From Bradyrhizobium sp. 1 (GTDB taxonomy: Bacteria > Pseudomonadota > Alphaproteobacteria > Rhizobiales > Xanthobacteraceae): a DNA stretch of 48,497 bases. A program made the translations under genes and the position numbers. Numbering within the stretch: the stretch's first letter is position 1; every line of letters starts with the position of its first letter. The DNA is taken from the NCBI RefSeq assembly GCF_023073315.1, contig NZ_JADPJH010000018.1, positions 28,012 through 76,508 on the forward strand, read 5' to 3'. Shown in pieces: positions 25,455 through 33,313 of this stretch. The notes beneath the pieces were generated by a model, which was given only the letters and a program-made list of their open reading frames with translations, made no database searches and was not told the DNA's origin.

Positions 25455-26660
25455 ATGGAAAAAGGCATTTTTGCAGGCCTGAAGGTTCTGGACTGCGCGA
25501 GCTTCATCGCCGCCCCCGCCGCCGCGACCGTGCTGTCGGATTTCGGCGCCGATGTCATCAAGATCGAGCCGCCCGGCGCCGGCGACCCCTACCGCAATCT
25601 GCCCAACATTCCGGGCTATCCGAGCAGCGAGCACAATTTCGCCTGGCTGCTGGAGGCCCGCAACAAGAAGAGCATCGCGCTGGACCTCGCAAAGCCCGAG
25701 GCGCAGGCCGTGCTCTACAAGCTCGTGGAAGAGGCCGACGTCTTCATCACCAACATGCCGCCGCCGGTGCGCAACAAGCTCGGCATCACCTATGACCACC
25801 TCGCCCATCTCAACGACCGCCTGATCTACGCCTCCTTCACCGGCTACGGGGAAAAGGGCGAGGAGGCCAACAAGCCCGGCTTCGACAGCAATGCCTATTG
25901 GGCGCGCTCGGGCCTGATGGACCTCGTCCGCGCCGACACCAACACCACGCCGGCCCGCTCGGTCGCCGGCATGGGCGACCATCCCTGCGCCATGGCGTTC
26001 TACGGCGCCATCGTCACCGCGCTCTATCAGCGCGAGAAGACCGGCAAGGGCTCGCATGTCGCCTCCAATTTGATGGCGAACGGGGTGTGGGCGGCGAGCG
26101 TGCTGGCGCAGGCAAAACTCTGCGGCGCCAAATTCGCCGAGCGGCGTCCGCGCGAACGCGCGCTCAATGCGGTCGCCAACCACTATCAGTGTAAGGACGG
26201 CCGCTGGCTGATCCTGTCGCTGCTGAGCGAGGAGAAGCAGTTTCCGACGCTGGCCAAATGCCTCGGGCGCGAGGATCTGATCACCGATCCGCGTTTCGCC
26301 ACCAAGCCCGACCGCCACGCCCGCTCGATCGAGCTGATCAAGATCTTCGACGAGACTTTTGCCACCAAGGACCTCGCCGAATGGCGGAAAATCCTCGACG
26401 GCAACGGCCTCGTGTTCGGCATCGTCGGCATTCTGGACGACATCCCGAACGACAAGCAGATGCTCGACAACGAGGTGCTGGTGCCGTTCGAGAACGACAC
26501 CATGCTCACCATCTCCAGCCCGATCTGGATCGATGGCGCCAAGAAGGTCCAGCCGCGCAAGCCGCCTGGCGTCGGCGAGCACAGTGACGAGATTTTGCGC
26601 GGGGCGGGATACGACGAGAAGGCGATCAAGCAGCTGCGGTCGTCGGGGGCGGTCGGTTAG
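25455..26660 (+). CDS. Class III CoA-transferase (CaiB/BaiF family)
   Basis: A 401-residue CaiB/BaiF protein, distinct from the one at 3856: it is longer and differs through most of its sequence. The N-terminus reads GLKVLDCASFIAAPAAATVLSDFGADVIKIEPP, the family hallmark. The catalytic aspartate is D175 in GMGDHPCAMAF, and TGYGEKGEEANKPGFD matches the substrate-loop region. The predicted reaction is transfer of CoA between an acyl-CoA and a free acid, or 2-methylacyl-CoA epimerisation in racemase-type members. GGGAG lies ten bases before the ATG. It stands alone, followed by a palindromic element and a GST gene, so its pathway cannot be read from context. Confidence 0.93.
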   Translation: MEKGIFAGLKVLDCASFIAAPAAATVLSDFGADVIKIEPPGAGDPYRNLPNIPGYPSSEHNFAWLLEARNKKSIALDLAKPEAQAVLYKLVEEADVFITNMPPPVRNKLGITYDHLAHLNDRLIYASFTGYGEKGEEANKPGFDSNAYWARSGLMDLVRADTNTTPARSVAGMGDHPCAMAFYGAIVTALYQREKTGKGSHVASNLMANGVWAASVLAQAKLCGAKFAERRPRERALNAVANHYQCKDGRWLILSLLSEEKQFPTLAKCLGREDLITDPRFATKPDRHARSIELIKIFDETFATKDLAEWRKILDGNGLVFGIVGILDDIPNDKQMLDNEVLVPFENDTMLTISSPIWIDGAKKVQPRKPPGVGEHSDEILRGAGYDEKAIKQLRSSGAVG

Positions 26661-26678
26661 AAGCGCCCGCTCTAACCC

Positions 26679-26759
26679 CGTCATTGCGAGCGCAGCGAAG
26701 CAATCCAGAGTCCCTCCGCGGATGCATTTCTGGATTGCTTCGCTGCGCTCGCGATGACG
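26679..26759. repeat. Palindromic element, CGTCATTGCGAG family (symmetric copy)
   Basis: An 81-bp copy with nearly perfect symmetry: the left arm CGTCATTGCGAGCGCAGCGA mirrors the right arm, differing at one base (GCGATGACG at the end). Copies elsewhere in the window carry GAGGAGCCCTTGCGACGA in the left arm instead, so this one has two right-type arms. It lies 18 bases after the CoA-transferase stop. Confidence 0.9.
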
Positions 26760-26807
26760 AGGTGGGACGATCTCGCTATAAGCTCACAGCAACATCCGTG
26801 AGGTCCC

Positions 26808-27455
26808 ATGCCCAGCTACCGCCTGCACTACTTCCCCGAATCCGGCAACAGCTACAAGCTGGCGCTGATCCTGACGCTGTGCGGCGAGACGTTCGAGCCG
26901 GTCTGGACCGATTTCGGCGGCGGCGTCACGCGCACGGCGGAGTGGCGCAAGGCCGTCAACGAGATGGGCGAGATTCCCGTGCTCGAGGTCGACGGCGTGA
27001 AGATGACGCAGACCGCACCCCTTCTGCTGAAGCTCGCCGAACAATACGGGCGCTTCGGCGCCGAGACCGCGGAGGAAAAGTTCGAGCTGCTGCGTTGGTT
27101 GTTCTGGGACAACCACAAGCTCACCGGCTACATGGCGACTTATCGCTTCATGCGCGCCTTCACCGAGAAGAACGATCCGCAGGTGCTGAAACATTTCCGG
27201 CGCAGGCTCGAGGATTTTCTCGGCATTCTCGACGAGCATCTCCGGCACAATGAATTCGCCATCGGCAAGAGGCCAACGGTCGCCGATGTCTCGATGATGG
27301 CCTATCTGCACTATCCGAGCGACGAGCACGGTTTTGATTTCGCGCAGAGCCATTCGGCCATCCACGCCTGGCTCGGCCGCATGGCCGCCCTGCCCGGCTG
27401 GAAACCGGCGTATGAGCTGCTGCCGGGAAAGCGGATGACGAATTACGCGAAGTGA
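26808..27455 (+). CDS. Glutathione S-transferase family protein
   Basis: A 215-residue GST-fold protein. The N-terminal thioredoxin-like domain (about residues 1-82) has YRLHYFPESGNSYKLALIL, the cis-proline segment EMGEIPVLEVDG and the glutathione-anchoring TQTAPLLLKLAEQYG. The helical C-terminal domain (about 90-210) contains the N-capping motif region AIGKRPTVADVSMMAYLHY, conserved in GSTs. A serine near residue 12-15 is the likely activating residue, as in beta/theta-like bacterial enzymes. GAGG lies four bases before the ATG. The substrate is unknown; nearby genes do not define a pathway. Confidence 0.93.
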   Translation: MPSYRLHYFPESGNSYKLALILTLCGETFEPVWTDFGGGVTRTAEWRKAVNEMGEIPVLEVDGVKMTQTAPLLLKLAEQYGRFGAETAEEKFELLRWLFWDNHKLTGYMATYRFMRAFTEKNDPQVLKHFRRRLEDFLGILDEHLRHNEFAIGKRPTVADVSMMAYLHYPSDEHGFDFAQSHSAIHAWLGRMAALPGWKPAYELLPGKRMTNYAK

Positions 27456-27464
27456 GGGTGCCCG

Positions 27465-27629
27465 CTACTTCAGCGCCAGCCATCCCAACGTGAACAAGAT
27501 CCCCCCGACGATCACGACCACCGCGACCGCCCAGGTGCTGACACGGATGCTGCCGGTGACTTGTTTGGCTTCCTCATTGCGCGCGATCTCGCGATTGCGC
27601 TCCTTGTCGGCTTCGCTCGTGTCCGTCAT
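27465..27629 (-). CDS. Small single-pass membrane protein (54 aa)
   Basis: A 54-codon frame not long enough for most gene finders. The first half is highly charged (MTDTSEADKERNREIARNEE), and the second half is one hydrophobic span, STWAVAVVVIVGGILFTLGWL, ending LALK. This charge-then-helix pattern is that of a genuine small inner-membrane protein with a cytoplasmic N-terminus. GGATG stands before the ATG. It lies 27 bases downstream of the cytochrome-like gene on the same strand, so the two are probably co-transcribed. I do not recognise a family. Confidence 0.6.
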   Translation of the reverse strand: MTDTSEADKERNREIARNEEAKQVTGSIRVSTWAVAVVVIVGGILFTLGWLALK

Positions 27630-27656
27630 TGGTCATCCAAATCGGCTGGAGGCGGC

Positions 27657-29204
27657 CTAACGCGTCTTGATGAAGCACATGCCGATGCGGCTCGAGGCCG
27701 CGGCAGCCTGACAGGTCAGACCTTTAGCACAGCTCCATGACGTAAAACTCTTGTCCCGCGTTTCCGATCCCGCATTTTGCAGGGAACAATGCGCGCCCCA
27801 GCCGTCCTGATATTCGGTGCCGGCGAGCTCCGCGCTGCCGCGGGTCTGCGGCCGGCTGGCAAATCCGCGTGAGAAATCAGGGCGTTTGCCCGCGGCGAAC
27901 GCGGCCAGGATGTCGCGGCGGCGGACCTGGTCGCCAAGGAAATGCGGCGAGGCCGGCACGATGGTGGAATTCGACGGCTTGTCGGCCAGCCAGTCCACGC
28001 CCGGGAAATGGAAGCCGCCGATGCCGCGGGTCTGGTGGCAGCCGGCACAGGTGACGTCGTTGAGACGGCGCTGGAAGCCTGCGACCGAGCGGATGTTCTG
28101 CATGTCACCACGCGCCGCGGCCGACTTCAGCGCGCCGATCACGTCATTGTCGGTGAAGACGGGATTGTCCTTCCCCTCCACTTTTCCCTCCCCCTGCATC
28201 ATGCCGAACTCCGGCTGCAGGGAGGAAGCATCGAGGCCGGCCGGCGTGGGCACCACCGCGACCTTGGCCAGAAATTTCTCCGGGATCAGTACCGTGCCGC
28301 GATCGAACTCGCGAAGATTCTCCGGCGCAAGCAGCCAATCCTTGAAGTCGCGCCGAAGATCATTGTCCGCAAGGATCCTGTTACGGTCGATCTGGTTCTC
28401 CAGCGTCGATTCCTCGAAGGTCTTCGTGGCAGCGTCATACTTGAACACCTTGAGCAGATAGTCGGAACGGAAATCGTGCAGCGCCGATTTCGGCGCGATG
28501 GAGATCTGGATGTTGGTCTCGATGCGGTCGAGCATGGCATCGTAGGGAGAGAAGGGGCTGCCGATCAGCCCCTGCCAGTCGCCATTGTCGAGCCAGCGCC
28601 GGGCGATCTCGGCGCAGGTGACCGGCTTTCCGTTCGCATCCATCTGGCGTGCATCACGCGCCTTCATCACCAGATTGAACGTCATCGGCAGACGCGTTGC
28701 GCTGCTGCCGCCATCCGGCTTGGTCTCGAAACGCGCGAGACGGTAGATCAGCCGGATCTCGCCGCAGGAGTCTTCCGAGACGTAGGCGCGGTCCATGCGG
28801 TTGACGATGCCGGCCAGCACGAAACGGGTGTCGCGTGATTTCAGATTGGCCCGATCGAACAATTGCACGTCAAAGCCCTCGCCGATACCGATGGTCTCGG
28901 TTGGCGAAGCCGCCTCGTGCTCTGCGATGTAGCGATCAATTTCGGCGTCGATTGCCCTCGGGATTTCCTTGAGCTGCGACAGCCACGAGAACATCAGGTC
29001 GGTCGTCAGCGGAAAATTCGCGTTCCGCTCCGGCCACAACAGACGCGAGATCGTGAACGCGTCATTCTGATCGAGCTTGCGCAGGAGATCGGGATCGGTG
29101 ATCGCCGTGCCGCGCGCGAGCTGTGCGTTCTCCGTCGCCGATAGCGACACGACGCCGCCGAACAATACGACGACAGCAACGAGAATTCGCAACGCGCGGC
29201 TCAT
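27657..29204 (-). CDS. Exported protein with a single c-type heme motif, unclassified
   Basis: A 515-residue protein with a signal peptide (about residues 1-24) and one covalent heme motif, CAGCH at residues 386-390. A large N-terminal region of about 360 residues is not one I recognise. It contains FVLAGIVNRMDRAY and FNLVMKARDA, and has little resemblance to ordinary cytochromes. The heme motif is followed by QTRGIGGFHFPGVDW. The last 50 residues hold several cysteines (HCSLQ, SWSCAKGLTCQ, IGMCF), which may form disulfides. Export plus heme suggests a periplasmic redox or peroxidase-like role, but no catalytic residues can be named. The ATG at 29204 puts the signal peptide first; a GTG nine codons upstream is possible. 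The small membrane gene follows. Confidence 0.8.
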   Translation of the reverse strand: MSRALRILVAVVVLFGGVVSLSATENAQLARGTAITDPDLLRKLDQNDAFTISRLLWPERNANFPLTTDLMFSWLSQLKEIPRAIDAEIDRYIAEHEAASPTETIGIGEGFDVQLFDRANLKSRDTRFVLAGIVNRMDRAYVSEDSCGEIRLIYRLARFETKPDGGSSATRLPMTFNLVMKARDARQMDANGKPVTCAEIARRWLDNGDWQGLIGSPFSPYDAMLDRIETNIQISIAPKSALHDFRSDYLLKVFKYDAATKTFEESTLENQIDRNRILADNDLRRDFKDWLLAPENLREFDRGTVLIPEKFLAKVAVVPTPAGLDASSLQPEFGMMQGEGKVEGKDNPVFTDNDVIGALKSAAARGDMQNIRSVAGFQRRLNDVTCAGCHQTRGIGGFHFPGVDWLADKPSNSTIVPASPHFLGDQVRRRDILAAFAAGKRPDFSRGFASRPQTRGSAELAGTEYQDGWGAHCSLQNAGSETRDKSFTSWSCAKGLTCQAAAASSRIGMCFIKTR

Positions 29205-29297
29205 GCCTTCAGTAACACCGCGCGGGGACACCTATTCAAGTAAAAAGGCGCCTCACATGGTGGTGAAGCGCCTCTTTGGAAGTCGGATATCGAACGC

Positions 29298-30284
29298 TCA
29301 GCGCGAGACGATCAGGCCCTTGCTGGTGACGACCACCCAGCGGCCGTCCTGGCGGCGGATGGCGTCGACGCGGCCAACGCCTGGGATCGGGTCGCCGGCG
29401 TAGACCTCGTAGAGACCGTCGCGGCCCTCGATCAGCGCACCGCCATTGGCGACGTCGCGCAGCCTCCAGCCTTCGAGCGTCGGCAACCGGCCGATTTCGG
29501 TCTTGGGCGCGGCGGGCACGGGAGCCGGTGCGGCAGCAGCGGTCGCAACCTGGGTCGGTGCGATCGAGCCGGTGGTCTCCTTCGCGGGCGCTGCCGCAGC
29601 CTGCACGGGGGCGGCCGGCGGCGTGGCACGGAGCTTGTCGACGCTCTCGGACAGCTTTGCGATTTTGGCCATCGGCTCGGCCTGCGCCTTCTCGAGCTTG
29701 TCGAGACGATCGTTGGCGCGGTTGGACTGGCTGAGCCCGGTTTTGGAGGTGTGCTCGACATTCGCCTTGAGCGCGACCAGATCGGCATCGATCCGGGCAA
29801 CGGAGGCGTCCAGCGCGCTGGTATCGGCGACCTGTGCCGGCGCGGCAGCCGGGGCTGCAAAGTGCATCATGCCCGCAGTCGCAAGCGCACCGCTGATCGC
29901 GCCGACGCTGGCCGCAATCGCCACCACCGCGGCCATCGCCGACAGGCGGCGCTTGCTGCCGGTCTCGCGCGGCTCGTCCGCCTTCACGTGCGGGGCGAAC
30001 TCTTCGCGCTTCCAGGAGCCCTCTGACGGCGCCATGACGATGAGCTTGCCGAGCTTTGGCTCGGGCTTGGTCTCGGTCTTCGGCACCGCGATCGGGGGCG
30101 GCTCGACCTTGGGGGCATCTGCTTTCACCGGATCCGGTTTGGGCATCGTCTCGTGGTCCGGGGCAATCGAGGGGGCCTCGATGCCGGCAGCCTCGACGGC
30201 CTGCGGCGCGGTCGCGGCAGCTTCGACGACGCTCGTCTGCTCACCGGTCTTTTGGGCAGCCTGCTCAGCCATTGGTTCGCTCAC
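29298..30284 (-). CDS. Single-pass membrane protein with coiled coil, unknown function
   Basis: A 328-residue protein with an N-terminal cytoplasmic region (1-112) rich in Pro, Ala, Glu and Lys. One membrane span lies at about 114-140. A probable coiled coil follows at about 155-222, then an Ala/Pro linker and a compact C-terminal segment (about 262-328) with LEGWRLRDVANGGALIEGRDGLYEVYAGDPIPGVGRV. That last module resembles small beta domains found at the ends of secretion or division scaffold proteins, but I cannot name it. The start is a GTG at 30284 with GGAG ten bases upstream; an ATG four codons later is possible. It is monocistronic, and the 269 bases on to the cNMP gene hold nothing I can identify. 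Confidence 0.8.
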   Translation of the reverse strand: MSEPMAEQAAQKTGEQTSVVEAAATAPQAVEAAGIEAPSIAPDHETMPKPDPVKADAPKVEPPPIAVPKTETKPEPKLGKLIVMAPSEGSWKREEFAPHVKADEPRETGSKRRLSAMAAVVAIAASVGAISGALATAGMMHFAAPAAAPAQVADTSALDASVARIDADLVALKANVEHTSKTGLSQSNRANDRLDKLEKAQAEPMAKIAKLSESVDKLRATPPAAPVQAAAAPAKETTGSIAPTQVATAAAAPAPVPAAPKTEIGRLPTLEGWRLRDVANGGALIEGRDGLYEVYAGDPIPGVGRVDAIRRQDGRWVVVTSKGLIVSR

Positions 30285-30553
30285 GGTTCGAATACTCCAC
30301 TCTGGATTGACCTTTTGGTAACTTTCATTGCTTGCGAAATCCTTACCTCGGGACCCGCTTACCGAAATTTTAGGAACTCGTCCGAGGCCGAATTGGGTCG
30401 GGAAAATGGAACCGGTGTGGCGGCGTGCAACAAATTGTCAGCTCATGCTGCCCTGCGGTAGCCGCCCGGCTCAGCCGAAGGGGTTGTTTGCCCGTCACGG
30501 ATCCCCCGCTAACATGGCTTGGCCCGTCAGTCAGAAGGCCTTTTGGGGGTGTC

Positions 30554-30925
30554 ATGACGATCGAGAAATGCATCAACGCGTTTGGCGTCGATGACGTCAT
30601 CTTCGAAGAGGGCTCGACCGGCCGCGAGCTGTTCGTCGTGCTCGACGGCGAGGTCGAGATCGCCAAGATGAACGGCGCCAGCAAGACCAGCATCATCAAG
30701 CTCGGCAAGGGCGAGTTCTTCGGCGAGATGGCCGTGATCGACGGCTCGGCGCGCTCGGCAACCGCGATCGCTTCGGCGCCGAATACCAGGGTGATGCGGA
30801 TCAACCACGCCCGCTTCGTCTATCTCGTCAGCCAGCAGCCGGCGTTCGCGCTGATGGTGATGGACGCGCTTTCCAAGCGGCTGCGCGTATCCAACGCCGT
30901 CACCTATGGGGCGGCACAGTCATGA
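30554..30925 (+). CDS. Stand-alone cyclic-nucleotide-binding domain protein
   Basis: A 123-residue protein that is almost entirely one cNMP-binding beta barrel. It has GRELFVVLDGEVEI, the phosphate-binding cassette FFGEMAVIDGSARSATAIA (Gly, Glu and Arg in the usual places), and a C-helix with ALMVMDALSKRLR. There is no DNA-binding HTH, kinase or channel domain, so it must act by binding a partner. Its stop overlaps the start of the metallo-beta-lactamase gene (ATGA), pointing to coupled synthesis and probably a shared function. GGGGG stands before the ATG. The arginine in the cassette suggests real cyclic nucleotide binding. Whether cAMP or cGMP is the ligand cannot be told. Confidence 0.9.
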   Translation: MTIEKCINAFGVDDVIFEEGSTGRELFVVLDGEVEIAKMNGASKTSIIKLGKGEFFGEMAVIDGSARSATAIASAPNTRVMRINHARFVYLVSQQPAFALMVMDALSKRLRVSNAVTYGAAQS

Positions 30926-31734
30926 GCGAGCGCAAGCCCACTTCGTTTCCGATCCTGATGAAGAACGACATTTGTTCGCTGATCCAGGCCGCGGACGACG
31001 TCTTCCAGCTGCGCTTCTCCAATCGCGCCGCCAACGCTTACCTCGTGCGCGGCTCTGCGCGCACGATCCTGATCGATGTCGGCCTGTCCTCGAACTATCC
31101 GGCGATGGTGGAATGCCTGAACTTCGCCGAGTGCCCGCCGGAAAAAATCGACATGGTGGTGCTGAGCCACGAGCACCTCGACCATATCGGCGCCGCCTGG
31201 CACTTCAACGAGCGCCGCACCTTCGTCGCTGCCCATCGCCTCGCCGCCAACAAGATCATGCTGCGCGACGATTTCTCGATGCTGCGAAAAATGTTCAACG
31301 AGCCGAACGTTCCGATCAATATCGACATCTGGCTCGAGGAAGGCAATCTGATCGATCTCGGCAATTTCCGTCTCAACGTGATGTACACCCCGGGCCACAC
31401 CTCGGCCTGCATCACGCTGTTCGAGCCGGACAAGGGCCTGCTGTTCGCCGCCGACACCTTGATGCCCGGCGGCGTGATGGGCGGCGTGTTCGGCTCGGGC
31501 AGCATCTCCGACTACATCCAGTCGCTGGAGCGATTGAAGGGGCTGGATTCGAAAATCCTGCTGTCAGGCCACGGGCGGCTGTCCGACACGCCGCAGGAAG
31601 ACGTCCGCACCGCGATCGCGAGGTCGCATGGCCTGTTGGAAGACACCGCGCAATTGTTCGACGCGCTGGACGCGCGCTCGAACTTCGAGCCGATCATGCA
31701 GTCGGTGCGGGATTTGAACAAGCTGGATGATTGA
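30922..31734 (+). CDS. Metallo-beta-lactamase-fold hydrolase
   Basis: A 270-residue binuclear-metal hydrolase. The metal-binding signature SHEHLDH gives H83, H85, D87 and H88. Further ligands are the histidine in TPGHTSA, the aspartate in FAADTLM and the C-terminal histidine in SGHGR. This complete set indicates an active thioesterase, glyoxalase II, lactonase or phosphodiesterase-type enzyme; the family alone does not show which. After the core there is a helical tail of about 45 residues. It is translationally coupled to the cNMP-binding protein upstream, which could regulate it allosterically. A cyclic-nucleotide phosphodiesterase role is an attractive but untested idea. Confidence 0.92.
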   Translation: MSERKPTSFPILMKNDICSLIQAADDVFQLRFSNRAANAYLVRGSARTILIDVGLSSNYPAMVECLNFAECPPEKIDMVVLSHEHLDHIGAAWHFNERRTFVAAHRLAANKIMLRDDFSMLRKMFNEPNVPINIDIWLEEGNLIDLGNFRLNVMYTPGHTSACITLFEPDKGLLFAADTLMPGGVMGGVFGSGSISDYIQSLERLKGLDSKILLSGHGRLSDTPQEDVRTAIARSHGLLEDTAQLFDALDARSNFEPIMQSVRDLNKLDD

Positions 31735-31769
31735 GGGCGCAGGCGCCTCCACCGGCGGAGAGAGCGCGG

Positions 31770-32267
31770 CTACATCACCACCGGCGCATCCGGCAGCTCG
31801 TTGCGATGTGGCCCGCTCGGCGGAAAGTGCTTGGCCAGCTCGCGCGACACCGCTGCGATGCCGCCGATCACGCCGTGCTCGAACTGGCCGGACCTGAATT
31901 CAGCCTCCATGGCGCGGCAGATAGTCTCCCAGCCTTGGGCCCCCACCTTCGCATCGATGCCGCGATCGGCGATGATCTCGACGTCGCGGTCGGCGAGCAG
32001 CAGGTAGATGAGCACACCGTTGTTGTGCGCGGTGTCCCATATCCGCAGATGCGCGAACATGTCGAGCGCGCGCTCGCGCGCCGGCTGGTTGCGGAACAGG
32101 GGGCGGCCATCGAGTGCGCCTTCGACGACGAAGCGGACCTGGCCCGAATGCGTGGCCTCGCCCTGCCGGATCGCGTGCTCGATGCGAGCAAGAACGGCTT
32201 GCGGAAATATCTGCTTTGCCCGCCAATGATGCTGCACGAGATGTCTGGCAATGCGCTTGATGCTCAT
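31770..32267 (-). CDS. TPM-domain protein
   Basis: A 165-residue protein with a TPM (repair-phosphatase-like) domain but no signal peptide or membrane span. Characteristic wording includes LARIEHAIRQGEATHSGQVRFVVEG, IWDTAHNNGVLIYLLLADRDVEIIADRGI and the final helix region. The gene begins five bases after the stop of a larger, exported TPM-domain gene. It is thus the third member of a lemA-TPM-TPM operon, an arrangement common in proteobacteria and presumed to act in envelope maintenance. It is probably cytoplasmic or membrane-associated through its partners. Confidence 0.88.
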   Translation of the reverse strand: MSIKRIARHLVQHHWRAKQIFPQAVLARIEHAIRQGEATHSGQVRFVVEGALDGRPLFRNQPARERALDMFAHLRIWDTAHNNGVLIYLLLADRDVEIIADRGIDAKVGAQGWETICRAMEAEFRSGQFEHGVIGGIAAVSRELAKHFPPSGPHRNELPDAPVVM

Positions 32268-32272
32268 GACCG

Positions 32273-33175
32273 CTACCAGCTCCCCGAGGCGCCGCCGCCG
32301 CCAAAACTGCCACCACCGCCGCTGAAACTGCCGCTGTCGCTGGAGGACGATCCGCTGCTCCAGCCGCCGCCCGATGACGAGCCCCCCGACCAGGAACCGC
32401 CACGCGAGGATCCACGACCTGGGCCGGCAGTAGAAAAGATGTCACCGATGAACGCCAGAACGAAGCCGATGACACCAACGATCGCGGCAACACCGAGAGA
32501 TCCGATGAATAGCCATGCCACGCCGGCGAGCACACCGCCGCTGGCAACGGAGCCGAGCAACCGCCCCAATATCGTTCGCAGGATCCCGCCCAGGAACAGC
32601 GCCCCAAGCAGGGCGAATGGGATAGCTGGCCCAAGATCGTTCCAGTCGTCGGCCATGCTCACACTTCGTGCAGGCGTCGGCAACGGCTCACCGTCGATCA
32701 CGCGGATCATGCGATCGACGCCATCCGAGATGCCGCCGCCGAAGTCGCTCGTCCTGAATTTCGGCGTGATGATCTCGTCGATGATCCGCCGCGACACGAC
32801 GTCGGTGAGTGCGCCTTCGATGCCGTAGCCGACCTCGATGCGCAAATGGCGGTCGTTCTTGGCAACGACCAGGATCGCGCCGTCGTCGACCTTCTTGCGC
32901 CCGATCTTCCAGGCTTCCGCGACGCGGATCGAGAATTGCTCGATCGTCTCCGGCTGCGTGGTCGGCACGATCAGTACGGCGATCTGGCTGCCCTTGCGCG
33001 TCTCGAAGTCGCGCAGCTTTTGCGTGAGTGCGGCGATGTCACCGCTGGAGAGCGTGCCGGTCTGGTCGACCACGCGGCCGGTGAGTTGCGGGACGGCGAC
33101 GTCGGCGAAGGTGGGGAACGACCAACAAAGCAACAGCGCGCATACTATGATCGTTTGCCACAACCTCGCTGTCAT
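32273..33175 (-). CDS. Exported TPM-domain membrane protein (YgcG-like)
   Basis: About 300 residues. A signal peptide (1-24, ending PTFA) is followed by a TPM domain (about 27-160) with LTGRVVDQTGTLSS at its start and KVDDGAILVVAKNDRHLRIEVGYGIEG in the middle. Hydrophobic segments at about 185-250 and a long Gly/Ser-rich tail ending GASGSW complete it, the standard YgcG architecture. The first plausible start is the ATG at 33175, which lies inside a palindromic repeat and has no clear ribosome site; a TTG four codons later is an alternative. A frame continues upstream through the repeat but reads as non-coding. It is between lemA and the small TPM gene on the same strand. Confidence 0.87.
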   Translation of the reverse strand: MTARLWQTIIVCALLLCWSFPTFADVAVPQLTGRVVDQTGTLSSGDIAALTQKLRDFETRKGSQIAVLIVPTTQPETIEQFSIRVAEAWKIGRKKVDDGAILVVAKNDRHLRIEVGYGIEGALTDVVSRRIIDEIITPKFRTSDFGGGISDGVDRMIRVIDGEPLPTPARSVSMADDWNDLGPAIPFALLGALFLGGILRTILGRLLGSVASGGVLAGVAWLFIGSLGVAAIVGVIGFVLAFIGDIFSTAGPGRGSSRGGSWSGGSSSGGGWSSGSSSSDSGSFSGGGGSFGGGGASGSW

Positions 33176-33271
33176 CGCCCGGCTCGACCGGGCGATCCAG
33201 TATTCCAGAGACGCCCGCGGGATGCGGGAAAGCCGCGGCGCACTGGATTCCCGGCTTTCGCGGGGAATGAC
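33170..33271. repeat. Palindromic element, TGTCATCGCCCG family (copy 2)
   Basis: About 102 bp with the same ends and internal plan as the copy at 8914: TGTCATCGCCCGG...CCGGGCGATCC on the left and ACTGGATTCCCGG...CGGGGAATGAC on the right. It sits between lemA and the TPM gene of one operon, and its left end contains the CAT that serves, on the minus strand, as the TPM gene's ATG. Confidence 0.85.
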
Positions 33272-33313
33272 GGCGGTGGGTGGGGCTGGGCGCATTCGCA
33301 AAACGACGCGCGC

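Noticed and set aside
33176..33301. 42-codon N-terminal extension of the exported TPM protein
   Set aside because: It translates a palindromic repeat and would bury the signal peptide.
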